In this document: piece after piece, positions 28,032-37,796 of the stretch
How the letters are laid out: the number at the start of each line of letters is the position of its first letter
How positions within the stretch are numbered: position 1 is the first letter of the stretch
DNA from: an uncultured Phocaeicola sp.
GTDB taxonomy: Bacteria; Bacteroidota; Bacteroidia; Bacteroidales; Bacteroidaceae
Length of the DNA: 55,729 bases
Direction of reading: 5' to 3'
Assembly (NCBI GenBank): GCA_944322395.1
Contig: CALUPA010000006.1
Coordinates: 1 to 55,729, forward strand
Translations under genes and position numbers: made by a program
The notes under the pieces: model-generated
Told to the model about the DNA's origin: nothing
What the model saw: only the letters and a program-made list of their open reading frames with translations
Databases searched by the model: none

Positions 28032-29363
28032 TCAAACAGCTGGCAGGCTATTGCCATTAATTTTTCTATACAAATCAAGTGCATATACATCTGTCATGCC
28101 CGATATATAATCAAGAACAGCTATAATCTTTCCATAAAGGCTTGGTGCTGACATATCATACTGTGTGGAAACTCTGTTGATAAGCAGTTTGGAATACGCC
28201 TTTTCAGGATATCGCACAGCCTCAATCATTAAATCTGTAAGGGTTGAAATTACCTGATAACCTGCCAACTCGATATCAACAACGTCTTTTGAACAATATA
28301 TGCGATTATAGGCAGTATGCGAACACGCCTCATAAGCATTCCGCACATGTTCGTCCATATGACTTATAAGAGGACCGCTAAATGTTCCTGACAGTATACT
28401 TTCTTCATTTTCTACAAACACACGTGTACATTCTTTTATCAATATACCTATGGCAGTACTTCGAAGATAGGCTATTTGTTCGTTAGTATCAGTAACCATT
28501 GAACATATCATATCCGTACGTTCAAGTCTTTCCTTACTCAAGAATCCTCTGTACAGCTGTTTCGTCTCTTCCGAAGTAAGTATCTTCAGTTTATGGGCAT
28601 CTTCTATATCCATCATCTGATAGCATATATCGTCGGCAGCCTCAACTAGATATACTAAAGGATAGCGTGCATATCTCACCGGCTCTCCGTCACTGCTTAA
28701 TCTGATAATTCCAAGTTCATCGGCTATTTTCCTATAAGCCTCTTCTTCAGTTAGAAAGAAGCCGAACTTTTGTTTTTTACCTGCCAAAGTGGAAGAATAA
28801 GGGTATTTCACGATTGATGCCAAAGTGGAATATGTCATAACAAAACCACCCGGACGACGTCCTTTGAACTGGTGAGTGAGCAAACGGAAAGCATTTGCAT
28901 TTCCTTCGAAATGGATGATGTCATTCCATTCTTCATTGGTAAGCAATTCCTTAAGTTTCTGACCTTTTCCTTCTGAGAAATATGTTCCGATAGCTTTCTC
29001 TCCGGAATGTCCGAAAGGCGGATTACCCAAATCGTGAGCGAGGCATGCCGCTGAAACTATGGAACCAATCTCGCTTAAATGGGTATCAGCAAGTTCCGGA
29101 TGTATAGCTATAAGTTTCTGAGCCACTTCGTTTCCTAAAGAACGACCTACGCACGACACCTCAAGACTGTGCGTCAGACGATTATGTACAAAGATACTTC
29201 CCGGTAACGGAAAAACCTGAGTCTTATTCTGTAAACGACGAAATGGAGCAGAAAATATAAGCCGATCATAATCACGCTGAAACTCTGTTCTATCATCTTT
29301 CCTTAATTCATGAAGATGTTCCAGACCGAACCTTTTATTTGATATAAGTTGTTTCCAATTCAT
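28032..29363 (-). CDS. dgt: Deoxyguanosinetriphosphate triphosphohydrolase (dGTPase)
   Basis: A 443-residue HD-domain enzyme that splits dGTP into deoxyguanosine and triphosphate. The HD signature is clear in AACLAHDLGNPPFGHSGE, and the N-terminal segment (RRLQNKTQVFPLPG, THSLEVSCVGRSLG) is typical. I chose the start MNWKQLIS because a good promoter lies just upstream. A longer frame would begin inside or beyond that promoter. A start three codons earlier (MTIMNW) is an alternative. Confidence 0.93.
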   Translation of the reverse strand: MNWKQLISNKRFGLEHLHELRKDDRTEFQRDYDRLIFSAPFRRLQNKTQVFPLPGSIFVHNRLTHSLEVSCVGRSLGNEVAQKLIAIHPELADTHLSEIGSIVSAACLAHDLGNPPFGHSGEKAIGTYFSEGKGQKLKELLTNEEWNDIIHFEGNANAFRLLTHQFKGRRPGGFVMTYSTLASIVKYPYSSTLAGKKQKFGFFLTEEEAYRKIADELGIIRLSSDGEPVRYARYPLVYLVEAADDICYQMMDIEDAHKLKILTSEETKQLYRGFLSKERLERTDMICSMVTDTNEQIAYLRSTAIGILIKECTRVFVENEESILSGTFSGPLISHMDEHVRNAYEACSHTAYNRIYCSKDVVDIELAGYQVISTLTDLMIEAVRYPEKAYSKLLINRVSTQYDMSAPSLYGKIIAVLDYISGMTDVYALDLYRKINGNSLPAV

Positions 29364-29386
29364 GATAGTCATTATTTTATGATGTG

Positions 29387-29417
29387 CAAAGATAAAATAA
29401 TGTTTTCCAATATTCAA
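29387..29417 (-). promoter_or_regulatory. Promoter of the dGTPase gene
   Basis: On the minus strand, TTG (29417-29415), a 20-base spacer and TATCTTTG (29394-29387) fit the Bacteroides consensus, 23 bases before the chosen start codon. Confidence 0.7.
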
Positions 29418-29453
29418 CTTTTTGATTGTCAAGTAAAGACACACCAAAAAGCA

Positions 29454-29490
29454 ATAGAGGGTGAAGATTTATCTTATCTCCACCCTCTAT
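29454..29490 (-). terminator. Intrinsic terminator after glsB
   Basis: A ten-base-pair stem ATAGAGGGTG / CACCCTCTAT lies just past the glsB stop. On the minus strand it is followed shortly by a T run (TGCTTTTTGG). It separates the glycine-lipid operon from the dGTPase promoter. Confidence 0.7.
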
Positions 29491-29510
29491 ATCAATAACA
29501 TAATATATTA

Positions 29511-30488
29511 TCAGCTTACTACAGGATTTGCCCCAGAAGTCAGTTTCAAAGCTTCCGGATGCTCCTTTATATAAGATTCTATATGACGTACACGTTTCTC
29601 CTCCAAAATTTCATCCACCGCAATAAGGATTCCGGTTTCTTCCACATCGCCAAAGCCATAATTTATCGCTGTACCGAACATGCGCATTGTAGGCGAAAGA
29701 CTCATATAAGCATTCACCAACGGAGGTATATTATATCCCAATTTGCGTACCTCTGTATTCAGAATCTTATAGTCTTCTTTGAAAGTATTACAGCAGAACA
29801 GTTTCTCAAGCTGTTTCACGTCTGTCTCTATCTCCAATGGCTGAACCGGAGTAATCAAGGCATCCGGGTCGCTGAAATGCTTGTTAAGGAAATAAAGTAT
29901 CATGTCGCGTCCATAGCGGTTGTAGCTTGGATACATGGTCATCTTACCGAAATAGTATTTCATTTTGGGGTTTATCACTGTAAGAGCCCCTAAACCGTCC
30001 CAAAGATTATCCAGTGCAAAAAGCCCTTTTGAACCGGCACGACTGGACTGATATTCCAAGGTAACAAACGAGCGCCCCAGTTCGACAGTATATGGCATAT
30101 ATTCCTTCAAAAATTTCTCAGAGAAATTAAACATATGAGCCGTTGCCAATACAGGCTTTCCATGCTCATCAAATTCAACTTCATCACCAAAGAGATAACG
30201 ATACCCCCCTAAAATCTCTTCGGCATCAGGATTCCACACCACAAGCTGCTTGTATGGATTCTCCATCAAATCATATTCATCCAAATCCAACGACTTGCCT
30301 GTTCCTCCTCCAGCTTCACGGAATGCAATCTCGCGCAGACGACCAATCTCTTTCAACACATTCGGAGAATCTTTCCAAGTAACGATATATATCTCGTTGT
30401 TACTCTTATTGGTGAATCTTAATCGTTTATCTTCTGTCAGTTCCGATTTCAATATTTCCTTATCAATCGGGGCAATAATATCTTCCAT
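29511..30488 (-). CDS. glsB: N-acyltransferase of glycine-lipid synthesis (GlsB-like, GNAT fold)
   Basis: A 325-residue acyltransferase of the GNAT/OlsB group. In Bacteroides thetaiotaomicron the homologous GlsB links a 3-hydroxy fatty acid to glycine, and GlsA adds the second acyl chain. Visible hallmarks are the acyl-CoA/ACP-binding region around ILGGYRYLFGDE and VELGRSFV, and the paired PlsC-type gene 31 bases upstream on the same strand. The position beside the division cluster also fits what I recall of B. thetaiotaomicron. The specific amino-acid substrate is inferred from that homology. Confidence 0.83.
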   Translation of the reverse strand: MEDIIAPIDKEILKSELTEDKRLRFTNKSNNEIYIVTWKDSPNVLKEIGRLREIAFREAGGGTGKSLDLDEYDLMENPYKQLVVWNPDAEEILGGYRYLFGDEVEFDEHGKPVLATAHMFNFSEKFLKEYMPYTVELGRSFVTLEYQSSRAGSKGLFALDNLWDGLGALTVINPKMKYYFGKMTMYPSYNRYGRDMILYFLNKHFSDPDALITPVQPLEIETDVKQLEKLFCCNTFKEDYKILNTEVRKLGYNIPPLVNAYMSLSPTMRMFGTAINYGFGDVEETGILIAVDEILEEKRVRHIESYIKEHPEALKLTSGANPVVS

Positions 30489-30519
30489 ATATCTTCTATC
30501 TTGTTATTTTCTTTGTGAA

Positions 30520-31338
30520 CTATAATTTATAGACTAAATCACGTACATATTCTGCCCACCCTGCATGAGAACGTGACTTGTCAAATGTCTGCCAAGGAAT
30601 TGGCTTTCCGAACGTTATCTTAAATGTTTTATGTCTGTTTTTATACATTTCATCTGCCAGATATAACATTGCAATATTGAATTTTATACCTAGTAACTTG
30701 CATATATTCGCAAGATTATAAAAGAAATCAGAGTTTCTTCCTTCAAAATGAACCGGAACCACATCGCGCTGAGTTTCAATACTTTTAGATATAAAAGTTT
30801 TTTTCCACTCCAAATCCTTTATAACCCCATTATTCCTTCTGGAACACAAACCGGCAGGAAACATTATAATATGTTCGTCCGAGCGGAAACCAGCTTCCAC
30901 CATTCTAGGGAAATCGCGTGACTGGGAACCAGTCTTATTTATAGGAATACAAAGAGGAGCAAGCCCATGAAGATTCATAAGCAAATCATTGACCAAATAT
31001 TTTATTTTCCCGTTATAATGCTTGCCTAAAACATAACCTAGAGCTATTCCATCCTGCCCTCCTAACGGATGATTGGAAACGAACGTACATAACCCTGAAG
31101 AAGGCAGATTTTCTAACCCCTCTACTTCCAGTTTGATATCCAGATATTCCATACACGCCTCAAGAAAGTCGACACCCGTCTTATCAGAAGCACTTGTCAG
31201 GAAGCTGTTTATTTCATCCTGATGAACAATACGCTTAAGATATGAAACTAAAAAACGCGGAACACGACTAGCTTTTTTGCCTGCCTTGTCCTTTAAAATT
31301 TTATCAATATCAATCAGAAAAACAGAATTGTCTGACAT
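30520..31338 (-). CDS. glsA: O-acyltransferase of glycine-lipid synthesis (GlsA-like, PlsC family)
   Basis: A 272-residue PlsC-family acyltransferase. The catalytic His motif reads NHPLGGQDG, as in the GlsA/OlsA branch, and FPAGLCSRR corresponds to the substrate-binding FPEG-type motif. It should acylate the hydroxyl of the N-acyl-glycine made by GlsB, completing the membrane glycine lipid. It is the first gene of the pair. Confidence 0.83.
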   Translation of the reverse strand: MSDNSVFLIDIDKILKDKAGKKASRVPRFLVSYLKRIVHQDEINSFLTSASDKTGVDFLEACMEYLDIKLEVEGLENLPSSGLCTFVSNHPLGGQDGIALGYVLGKHYNGKIKYLVNDLLMNLHGLAPLCIPINKTGSQSRDFPRMVEAGFRSDEHIIMFPAGLCSRRNNGVIKDLEWKKTFISKSIETQRDVVPVHFEGRNSDFFYNLANICKLLGIKFNIAMLYLADEMYKNRHKTFKITFGKPIPWQTFDKSRSHAGWAEYVRDLVYKL

Positions 31339-31631
31339 ATGCTTTATTGTTTTTTCGGGTTATTCAGCGCAAAAATAGTGTATCTTTTGCAAAAAGTTAC
31401 ATTTTAAGAAAAAAATTACGCAATTCTACACTAAAAAAGATGTAATAGTAGGATTTCAGATAAGCTTTTTACATTTGTTTTAAACAATATACATATACCA
31501 AACATATATACTCAACCTGTTGATAACTTTTGGAAAGATTTTCATTTCTTCATGACGTTTTTCTGTAAAGAAATTTATAATTTTACGGCTAATTTGGATA
31601 ATAAGGTATAAAACATAAAAAAACGACACTT
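31339..31631. other. Divergent intergenic region between glsA and rsmH
   Basis: A 293-base AT-rich region with no gene. A possible glsA -7 element TATTTTTG lies on the minus strand at 31377-31370 but lacks a well-spaced -33. On the plus side TTGATAACTTTTGG at 31520-31533 resembles the TTGATAACTTTG before murG and may belong to the cluster promoter. The mraZ gene that commonly precedes rsmH is not here. Confidence 0.5.
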
Positions 31632-32546
31632 ATGGACGATGTAAAACAGACTTATCATATACCTGTCTTGCTGGATGAAAGCATAAACGGACTTAATCTG
31701 AAAAAAGGAGGAGTTTATGTAGACGTTACATTTGGTGGAGGCGGACATTCTAAAGAAATCCTGAAAAGGATGGACAAAAGTTGTAAGCTTTACAGCTTTG
31801 ACCAAGATGAGGATGCTGAAAATAACATCGTAAAGGATAACAGATTCACTTTTGTAAGAAGCAATTTCAGATATCTGAAAAATTTTCTAAAATACTATGG
31901 CGTTACGGAAGTAGACGGTATATTGGCCGATTTGGGCGTTTCATCACATCATTTCGACGATTCGGAAAGAGGCTTTTCTTTCAGATTCGACGGTAAACTG
32001 GATATGAGAATGAACAAAAGAGCCGGAACTACTGCTGCAGACATAGTGAACAATTATGATGAAGAAAAGCTGGCAGACATATTTTATCTGTATGGAGAAC
32101 TGAAAAACAGCAGGAAACTGGCATCCACACTTGTTAAAAGAAGAGCTGTCAAAAAATTTGATACAATTGGAGACTTCCTTGAAGTAGTAAAACCTTTATA
32201 TGGTAAAGAAAGAGAAAAGAAAGAACTTGCAAAAGTGTTCCAAGCCCTCAGGATTGAAGTAAATCAGGAAATGGAGGCATTGAAAGAAATGCTGGTTTCA
32301 GCTTCAGAAATGCTCAAGCCTGGAGGTAGACTTTCAGTCATTACATACCATTCGCTCGAAGACAGGATGGTGAAAAACATGATGAAAACCGGAAATATAG
32401 AAGGTAAGTCCGAACAAGACTTTTTCGGAAATGTAAAGACACCGTTCAAAATTATAAACAACAAAGTAATTGTGCCAAGCGACAATGAAATAGAAACCAA
32501 TCCAAGGTCAAGAAGTGCAAAATTAAGAATAGCTGAAAAGAAATAA
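31632..32546 (+). CDS. rsmH: 16S rRNA m4C1402 methyltransferase RsmH (MraW)
   Basis: A 304-residue SAM-dependent enzyme that N4-methylates C1402 of 16S rRNA. The SAM-binding loop VDVTFGGGGHSKEIL, the motif GILADLGVSSHHFD and the C-terminal PRSRSAKLR are diagnostic. It is the first gene of the division and wall cluster, with ftsL 11 bases downstream. Confidence 0.97.
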   Translation: MDDVKQTYHIPVLLDESINGLNLKKGGVYVDVTFGGGGHSKEILKRMDKSCKLYSFDQDEDAENNIVKDNRFTFVRSNFRYLKNFLKYYGVTEVDGILADLGVSSHHFDDSERGFSFRFDGKLDMRMNKRAGTTAADIVNNYDEEKLADIFYLYGELKNSRKLASTLVKRRAVKKFDTIGDFLEVVKPLYGKEREKKELAKVFQALRIEVNQEMEALKEMLVSASEMLKPGGRLSVITYHSLEDRMVKNMMKTGNIEGKSEQDFFGNVKTPFKIINNKVIVPSDNEIETNPRSRSAKLRIAEKK

Positions 32547-32557
32547 TTATAACACAT

Positions 32558-32914
32558 ATGGGTAACAAGGATAACTCTAAAAAAGAACACAAAAATTCCG
32601 GAATCACATGGAAAAGTATTCTCGGTGGTGACATTCTGGCCCATGATTTTTTCAGAAGGCAGATAAATCTGTTATGTCTGATAGTAATTTTAACAATAGT
32701 TTATATAGACAACAGATATTCCAGCCAAAGAGAGATGATAGAGATAGACAAACTTAAAAAGGAACTGACAGATATAAAATATGACGCTCTGACAATTTCA
32801 TCGGAATTGACAGAAAAAAGCAGACAGTCCAGAATAGAGACATATATCTCTGAGAAAGGCACTCCGCTGGAAACTTCCGCCAAACCACCATATTTGATAA
32901 AGGAGGATTACTGA
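32558..32914 (+). CDS. ftsL: FtsL-like cell division protein
   Basis: A 118-residue bitopic membrane protein. A charged cytoplasmic N-terminus is followed by one transmembrane segment (about residues 38-53, INLLCLIVILTIVYI) and a periplasmic coiled coil (SQREMIEIDKLKKELTDIKY). Sequence conservation in FtsL is low, so the call rests on topology and on position between rsmH and ftsI. Its stop overlaps the ftsI start by one base. Confidence 0.85.
   Translation: MGNKDNSKKEHKNSGITWKSILGGDILAHDFFRRQINLLCLIVILTIVYIDNRYSSQREMIEIDKLKKELTDIKYDALTISSELTEKSRQSRIETYISEKGTPLETSAKPPYLIKEDY
32901..32906 (+). promoter_or_regulatory. Strong Shine-Dalgarno before ftsI
   Basis: AGGAGG seven bases before the ftsI ATG, inside the last codons of ftsL. 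Such sequences are uncommon in Bacteroidetes, where ribosomes largely ignore them. Here it may also be a by-product of the Lys-Glu-Asp codons. Confidence 0.5.
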
Positions 32915-35028
32915 TGATACCAGGACATAAAAATATAACTTTAAGATATACCTTTTTCGTTCTAATAATGGCTCTTCTGGCCATTGCAGTAATTGTTAAG
33001 GCAGGTATTATCATGTTTGCAGAAAGACAATATTGGAAAGATGTTGCAGACAGATTCGTAAGAGAAAATGTCATCGTTTTTCCAACTAGGGGTAATATTA
33101 TTTCTGCCGATGGTAAATTGATGGCTAGCAGTCTACCTGAATTCAGAATCTATATGGATTTCAAGGCCGGTGGTGTAAAGAAAGACACAATGCTTATGAA
33201 TCATCTACAGGAAATATGTGAAGGACTTCATAAAATATTTCCGGATAAAAGCGCAGCAGAATTCAGAAAGACAATTTTAAGAGGTAGAAAACTGGGAAGC
33301 AGAAACTATCTGCTGTATCCAAACAGAATTTCATATATAGAATATAAGGAAGTAAAAAAACTTCCGTTATTCTCACTCAACAGATATAGTAGCGGACTTC
33401 ACGAACTGGCATATAACCAAAGAAAGAAACCTTTCGGTTCACTTGCAATGAGGACTTTGGGTGATTTATACCCTGACACTGCTTTAGGAGCCAAAAATGG
33501 ACTTGAATTGACATACGACAAATACCTGAAAGGAGAAGTGGGAATAACACACCGACAGAAGGTAAGAAACATGTATCTGAACATTATAGACAAGGCACCG
33601 GTAGACGGATGTGACCTCATTACTACCATTGACGTAGACATGCAGGACATTGCGGAAAAAGCTTTAGTAGACCAATTGACCAATCTTCAGGCTGAAGCCG
33701 GAGTTGCCATAGTTATGGAAGTTAAAACCGGTGATGTGAAAGCTAATGTCAATATGACACGTGCCGGAGACGGTAAGTACTATGAGATGAGGAATCTGGC
33801 AGTAAGCAATCTTATGGAACCTGGCTCTACATTCAAGACTGCTTCTATAATGGTAGCAATGGAAGACGGATACATAACCCCGGATTATGAAGTTGACACT
33901 GAACAGGGTATTGTAAATATGCATGGCAGCAGGATGAGGGACTGGAACTGGTATAAAGGAGGATATGGAGTTATAGATGTAACGAAAATACTTGAAGTAT
34001 CGTCAAACATTGGTGTATCAAAGATAATAGACAAATATTATGGAGACAACCCCCAGAAATTTATTGACGGTCTAAAAAGAATGAGTATTGACACCCCTTT
34101 GAATCTGGGATTTATAGGTGAAGCCAGTCCCAGAATATTAGGACCAAAAGAAAGATATTTTGCTAAAACTACCCTACCATGGATGAGTATAGGTTATGAA
34201 ACACAGATACCTCCCATCTATATTCTGAATTTCTACAACGCAATAGCAAACGATGGCAAAATGGTTAAGCCACGATTTGTAAAAGCGATTACAAGAGAAG
34301 GGAATGTAATAAAGGATTTTCCTGTTGAAACAATAAATGAACAGATTTGCTCTGACAACACACTGAAACAAATAAGGATGATACTGAAAAGTGTTGTTGC
34401 TAACGGACTGGCAAAACCAGCCGGAAGCGAACTGTTCAGTGTATCAGGAAAAACAGGAACTGCACAGATTTCACAAGGAAAAGCCGGATATAAAAATGGA
34501 GGGACCAAACACTTGGTAAGTTTCTGCGGATATTTTCCTTCGGACAATCCTATGTATAGTTGTTATGTAGCAATACAAGCACCTAAAGCAAGTCCGTCCG
34601 GTGGTGTTCAGGCCGGTAGTGTATTCAGCAAAATAGCAGAACGAGTTTATGCCAAGCATCTGTTTTTTGATCTGGCACAAGCAAAAGACTCAACATCCGT
34701 TATGATTCCTGATACAAAAAACGGAAATGTGAAACAGACCACACTCATTCTGAATGAACTTGGAGTTAATTATAATGAACTTGGGAATGACATAAAATGG
34801 TGTAAGGCTGCAGGTGAAACGAACAACGTACGACTGAACGAATTAAACATCAACGAAAAGCTAGTACCTAATGTCCGAGGTATGGGAGCAAAGGATGCAG
34901 TTTTCCTATTGGAAGAAAAAGGGCTAAATGTAAGACTTAATGGAATGGGACGAGTAATTTCACAAAGTATTACACCAGGAAGTACTGCCAGAAAAGGACA
35001 AACAATAACATTGACTTTAAAACATTAA
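32914..35028 (+). CDS. ftsI: Division transpeptidase FtsI (PBP3) with PASTA domain
   Basis: A 704-residue class B penicillin-binding protein that crosslinks septal peptidoglycan. One transmembrane segment (about 13-33) precedes the PBP dimer domain. The active site is complete: Ser305-Thr-Phe-Lys308 (SxxK), SSN near residue 364 (SxN) and Lys513-Thr-Gly (KTG). A C-terminal PASTA domain (about 640-704, VPNVRGMGAKDAVFLLEEKGL) is present, as in Bacteroidetes and Gram-positive homologues but not in E. coli FtsI. Confidence 0.96.
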   Translation: MIPGHKNITLRYTFFVLIMALLAIAVIVKAGIIMFAERQYWKDVADRFVRENVIVFPTRGNIISADGKLMASSLPEFRIYMDFKAGGVKKDTMLMNHLQEICEGLHKIFPDKSAAEFRKTILRGRKLGSRNYLLYPNRISYIEYKEVKKLPLFSLNRYSSGLHELAYNQRKKPFGSLAMRTLGDLYPDTALGAKNGLELTYDKYLKGEVGITHRQKVRNMYLNIIDKAPVDGCDLITTIDVDMQDIAEKALVDQLTNLQAEAGVAIVMEVKTGDVKANVNMTRAGDGKYYEMRNLAVSNLMEPGSTFKTASIMVAMEDGYITPDYEVDTEQGIVNMHGSRMRDWNWYKGGYGVIDVTKILEVSSNIGVSKIIDKYYGDNPQKFIDGLKRMSIDTPLNLGFIGEASPRILGPKERYFAKTTLPWMSIGYETQIPPIYILNFYNAIANDGKMVKPRFVKAITREGNVIKDFPVETINEQICSDNTLKQIRMILKSVVANGLAKPAGSELFSVSGKTGTAQISQGKAGYKNGGTKHLVSFCGYFPSDNPMYSCYVAIQAPKASPSGGVQAGSVFSKIAERVYAKHLFFDLAQAKDSTSVMIPDTKNGNVKQTTLILNELGVNYNELGNDIKWCKAAGETNNVRLNELNINEKLVPNVRGMGAKDAVFLLEEKGLNVRLNGMGRVISQSITPGSTARKGQTITLTLKH

Positions 35029-35049
35029 AGAACATAAAATTCAACAGTC

Positions 35050-36504
35050 ATGATTTTAAAAGAGTTATTAAGATTTGCCGGAAAATATGAAGTTTACGGT
35101 AATGAAGAAATAGAAGTAAGCGGAATAGAGATAGACTCCAGAAATATAAAGGAGAACAACGCATTTATAGCAATCAAAGGCACGCAGTCCGACGGACATA
35201 ACTATATAGTAAAAGCAATAGAACTGGGAGCTACGACTATTATATGTGAGAAACTTCCTGAAATACAAAATAACGCTGTCACATACGTCGTGGTAAATAA
35301 TACAGAAGATATTGTAGGTAAAATAGCAACCACCTTCTACGGAAATCCTACAGAAAAACTGGATCTGGTTGGAGTGACCGGCACAAACGGAAAGACAACT
35401 ATTGCTACATTACTGTATGACATGTTCAGAAGCTTAGGATATAAAGTGGGATTGATATCTACAGTATGTAATTATATAGATGGCGAGGCAATACCTACCG
35501 AACATACTACTCCAGACCCTATAACACTAAATAGATTATTGGGAAGAATGGCAGATGAGGGATGTAAATATGCTTTCATGGAAGTAAGTTCTCACTCTGT
35601 AGCACAAAAGAGAATTGGCGGATTAAAATTTGCAGGTGGAATATTTACCAATCTGACAAGAGACCATCTGGACTATCATAAAACTGTAGAGAATTACCTT
35701 AAGGCAAAAAAGACTTTCTTCGACGAATTACCAAAAACCGCTTTTGCACTGACAAACGCCGATGATAAAAATGGATTGGTAATGGTGCAAAACACAAAAG
35801 CCAAAGTTGCTACATATTCGTTAAGAACTATGGCAGACTTCAAAGGTAAGGTTCTTGAAGACGGATTTGAGGGAATGCTTATGGATATAAACAATACTGA
35901 AGTTAATGTTCAGTTTATTGGTAAATTCAATGCATATAATTTACTTGCGGTTTACGGAGCAGCCAATTTGTTAGGTAAAAAACCTGAAGAAATATTAGTC
36001 CAATTAAGCACATTGCGCCCGGTAAACGGACGTTTCGATTCGGTACGTTCGCCTAAAGGATATACTGCAATAGTAGATTACGCACATACACCTGATGCTT
36101 TAGTAAATGTTTTGAATGCAATACACGACGTACTGAAAGGTAGGGGTAACGTAATTACCGTAGTTGGTGCAGGAGGAAATAGAGATAAAGGTAAACGACC
36201 TATTATGGCACAGGAATCGGTAAAACAAAGCGATAAAGTTATAATAACTTCTGACAACCCGCGTTTCGAAGAACCTCAAGATATTATTAATGATATGTTG
36301 GCAGGACTTAATAAAGAAGAGATGAAAAAGGTACTGGCAATAACAGACAGAAAAGAAGCTATACGCACAGCGTGCATGCTGGCAAAACAAGGTGATGTGG
36401 TATTAATAGCAGGTAAAGGTCATGAAAATTATCAGGATATAAAAGGAGTAAAATATCACTTCGATGACAAAGAAATAGTAAAAGAAATTTTCAGCAACGA
36501 ATAA
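35050..36504 (+). CDS. murE: UDP-MurNAc-L-Ala-D-Glu:meso-diaminopimelate ligase MurE
   Basis: A 484-residue Mur ligase adding the third amino acid of the stem peptide. The ATP loop is [10 protein letters not shown]. The C-terminal domain holds DNPR starting at Asp402, the motif that selects meso-diaminopimelate over lysine, so the wall is of the usual Gram-negative DAP type. The gene follows ftsI by 21 bases. Confidence 0.97.
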   Translation: MILKELLRFAGKYEVYGNEEIEVSGIEIDSRNIKENNAFIAIKGTQSDGHNYIVKAIELGATTIICEKLPEIQNNAVTYVVVNNTEDIVGKIATTFYGNPTEKLDLVGVTGTNGKTTIATLLYDMFRSLGYKVGLISTVCNYIDGEAIPTEHTTPDPITLNRLLGRMADEGCKYAFMEVSSHSVAQKRIGGLKFAGGIFTNLTRDHLDYHKTVENYLKAKKTFFDELPKTAFALTNADDKNGLVMVQNTKAKVATYSLRTMADFKGKVLEDGFEGMLMDINNTEVNVQFIGKFNAYNLLAVYGAANLLGKKPEEILVQLSTLRPVNGRFDSVRSPKGYTAIVDYAHTPDALVNVLNAIHDVLKGRGNVITVVGAGGNRDKGKRPIMAQESVKQSDKVIITSDNPRFEEPQDIINDMLAGLNKEEMKKVLAITDRKEAIRTACMLAKQGDVVLIAGKGHENYQDIKGVKYHFDDKEIVKEIFSNE

Positions 36505-36515
36505 GTAAAAATAAA

Positions 36516-37784
36516 ATGTTATACTATCTTTTCAATTATTTAGAGCAGTTTGACTTCCCGGGAGCCAGAATGTTTGGGTACGTATCTTTCAGAGCATTGA
36601 TAGCTGTTATATTGTCACTACTTATTTCATCCATTTTTGGAGAATATTTTATCAATAAGCTAAAGAAAGAACAAATAACTGAAACACAGCGAGATGCGTC
36701 GATAGACCCATTCAATGTAAACAAAAAAGGTGTACCGACTATGGGAGGCATCATTATTATAGTAGCAATACTTATTCCATGTCTGCTGATAGGAAAATTG
36801 CATAATATATATATGATATTGATGCTTATTACAACTATATGGCTTGGTACTTTGGGCTTTTTGGATGATTACATAAAGGTTTTTAAAAAGGATAAAGAAG
36901 GGCTGCATGGTAAATTCAAAATCATTGGTCAAGTAGGATTGGGATTTATTGTAGGACTTACCCTGTATTTAAGCCCGGATGTTGTAATACGCGAGAATGT
37001 AGAAATCCAGAAAAATGGAGAAGTAGTAGATGTAATACACAAAGCACAAGACGAAAAGTCTACAAAAACAACTATACCATTTTTCAAGAATAACAACCTG
37101 GATTATGCAGACTTTGTAGGTTTCCTGGGCGAGCACTCACAGACAGCCGGATGGGTAGTTTTCGTTATAATAACTATTTTTGTCGTAACCGCTGTATCAA
37201 ACGGCGCAAACCTAAACGATGGTATGGATGGTATGACAGCCGGAAATTCTGCCATTATAGGGGTAACGCTAGGTATATTGGCATATGTATCCAGCCATAT
37301 TGAATATGCATCATATCTGAATATAATGTATATTCCTGGCAGCGAAGAACTTGTTATATTTATATGTGCATTCATTGGTGCACTTATAGGATTCCTTTGG
37401 TATAATGCATTTCCTGCACAGGTTTTCATGGGAGACACCGGAAGTCTGACAATTGGCGGTATTATTGCTGTATTTGCAATTATTATACACAAAGAACTAC
37501 TCATACCTATACTGTGTGGAGTATTCCTAGTAGAAAACTTGTCTGTAATCCTTCAGGTAAAATATTTCCAAAGAGGTAAAAAGAGAGGTGTAAAACAAAG
37601 AATTTTCAAACGTACACCTATACACGACCACTTTAGGACCACAATGGCACAACTTGACCCAAATTGTTCATACATATTTACAGGACCTAGCAACGTATTC
37701 CACGAATCGAAAATTACAGTCCGATTCTGGATTGTTACAATAGTTTTGGCAGCAATAACAATAATAACATTAAAGATAAGATAA
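36516..37784 (+). CDS. mraY: Phospho-MurNAc-pentapeptide transferase MraY
   Basis: A 422-residue polytopic inner-membrane enzyme that makes lipid I on undecaprenyl phosphate. Signature motifs are NLNDGMDG, FMGDTGSL and the histidine-rich loop TPIHDHF. It is about 60 residues longer than E. coli MraY. The extra length comes from a hydrophilic segment near residues 155-205 (REN...KNNNLDYADF) between transmembrane helices, as I recall for Bacteroidetes MraY. Confidence 0.97.
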   Translation: MLYYLFNYLEQFDFPGARMFGYVSFRALIAVILSLLISSIFGEYFINKLKKEQITETQRDASIDPFNVNKKGVPTMGGIIIIVAILIPCLLIGKLHNIYMILMLITTIWLGTLGFLDDYIKVFKKDKEGLHGKFKIIGQVGLGFIVGLTLYLSPDVVIRENVEIQKNGEVVDVIHKAQDEKSTKTTIPFFKNNNLDYADFVGFLGEHSQTAGWVVFVIITIFVVTAVSNGANLNDGMDGMTAGNSAIIGVTLGILAYVSSHIEYASYLNIMYIPGSEELVIFICAFIGALIGFLWYNAFPAQVFMGDTGSLTIGGIIAVFAIIIHKELLIPILCGVFLVENLSVILQVKYFQRGKKRGVKQRIFKRTPIHDHFRTTMAQLDPNCSYIFTGPSNVFHESKITVRFWIVTIVLAAITIITLKIR

Positions 37785-37796
37785 AACTAGTTTACC

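Noticed and set aside
28032-29447. Longer N-terminus for the dGTPase
   Set aside because: The extra codons run through a well-formed promoter (29387-29417), so the downstream ATG was chosen.
36960-37130. Hydrophilic insertion in MraY as an unusual domain
   Set aside because: From memory Bacteroidetes MraY proteins are generally about 420 residues with this insertion, so it is a lineage trait.
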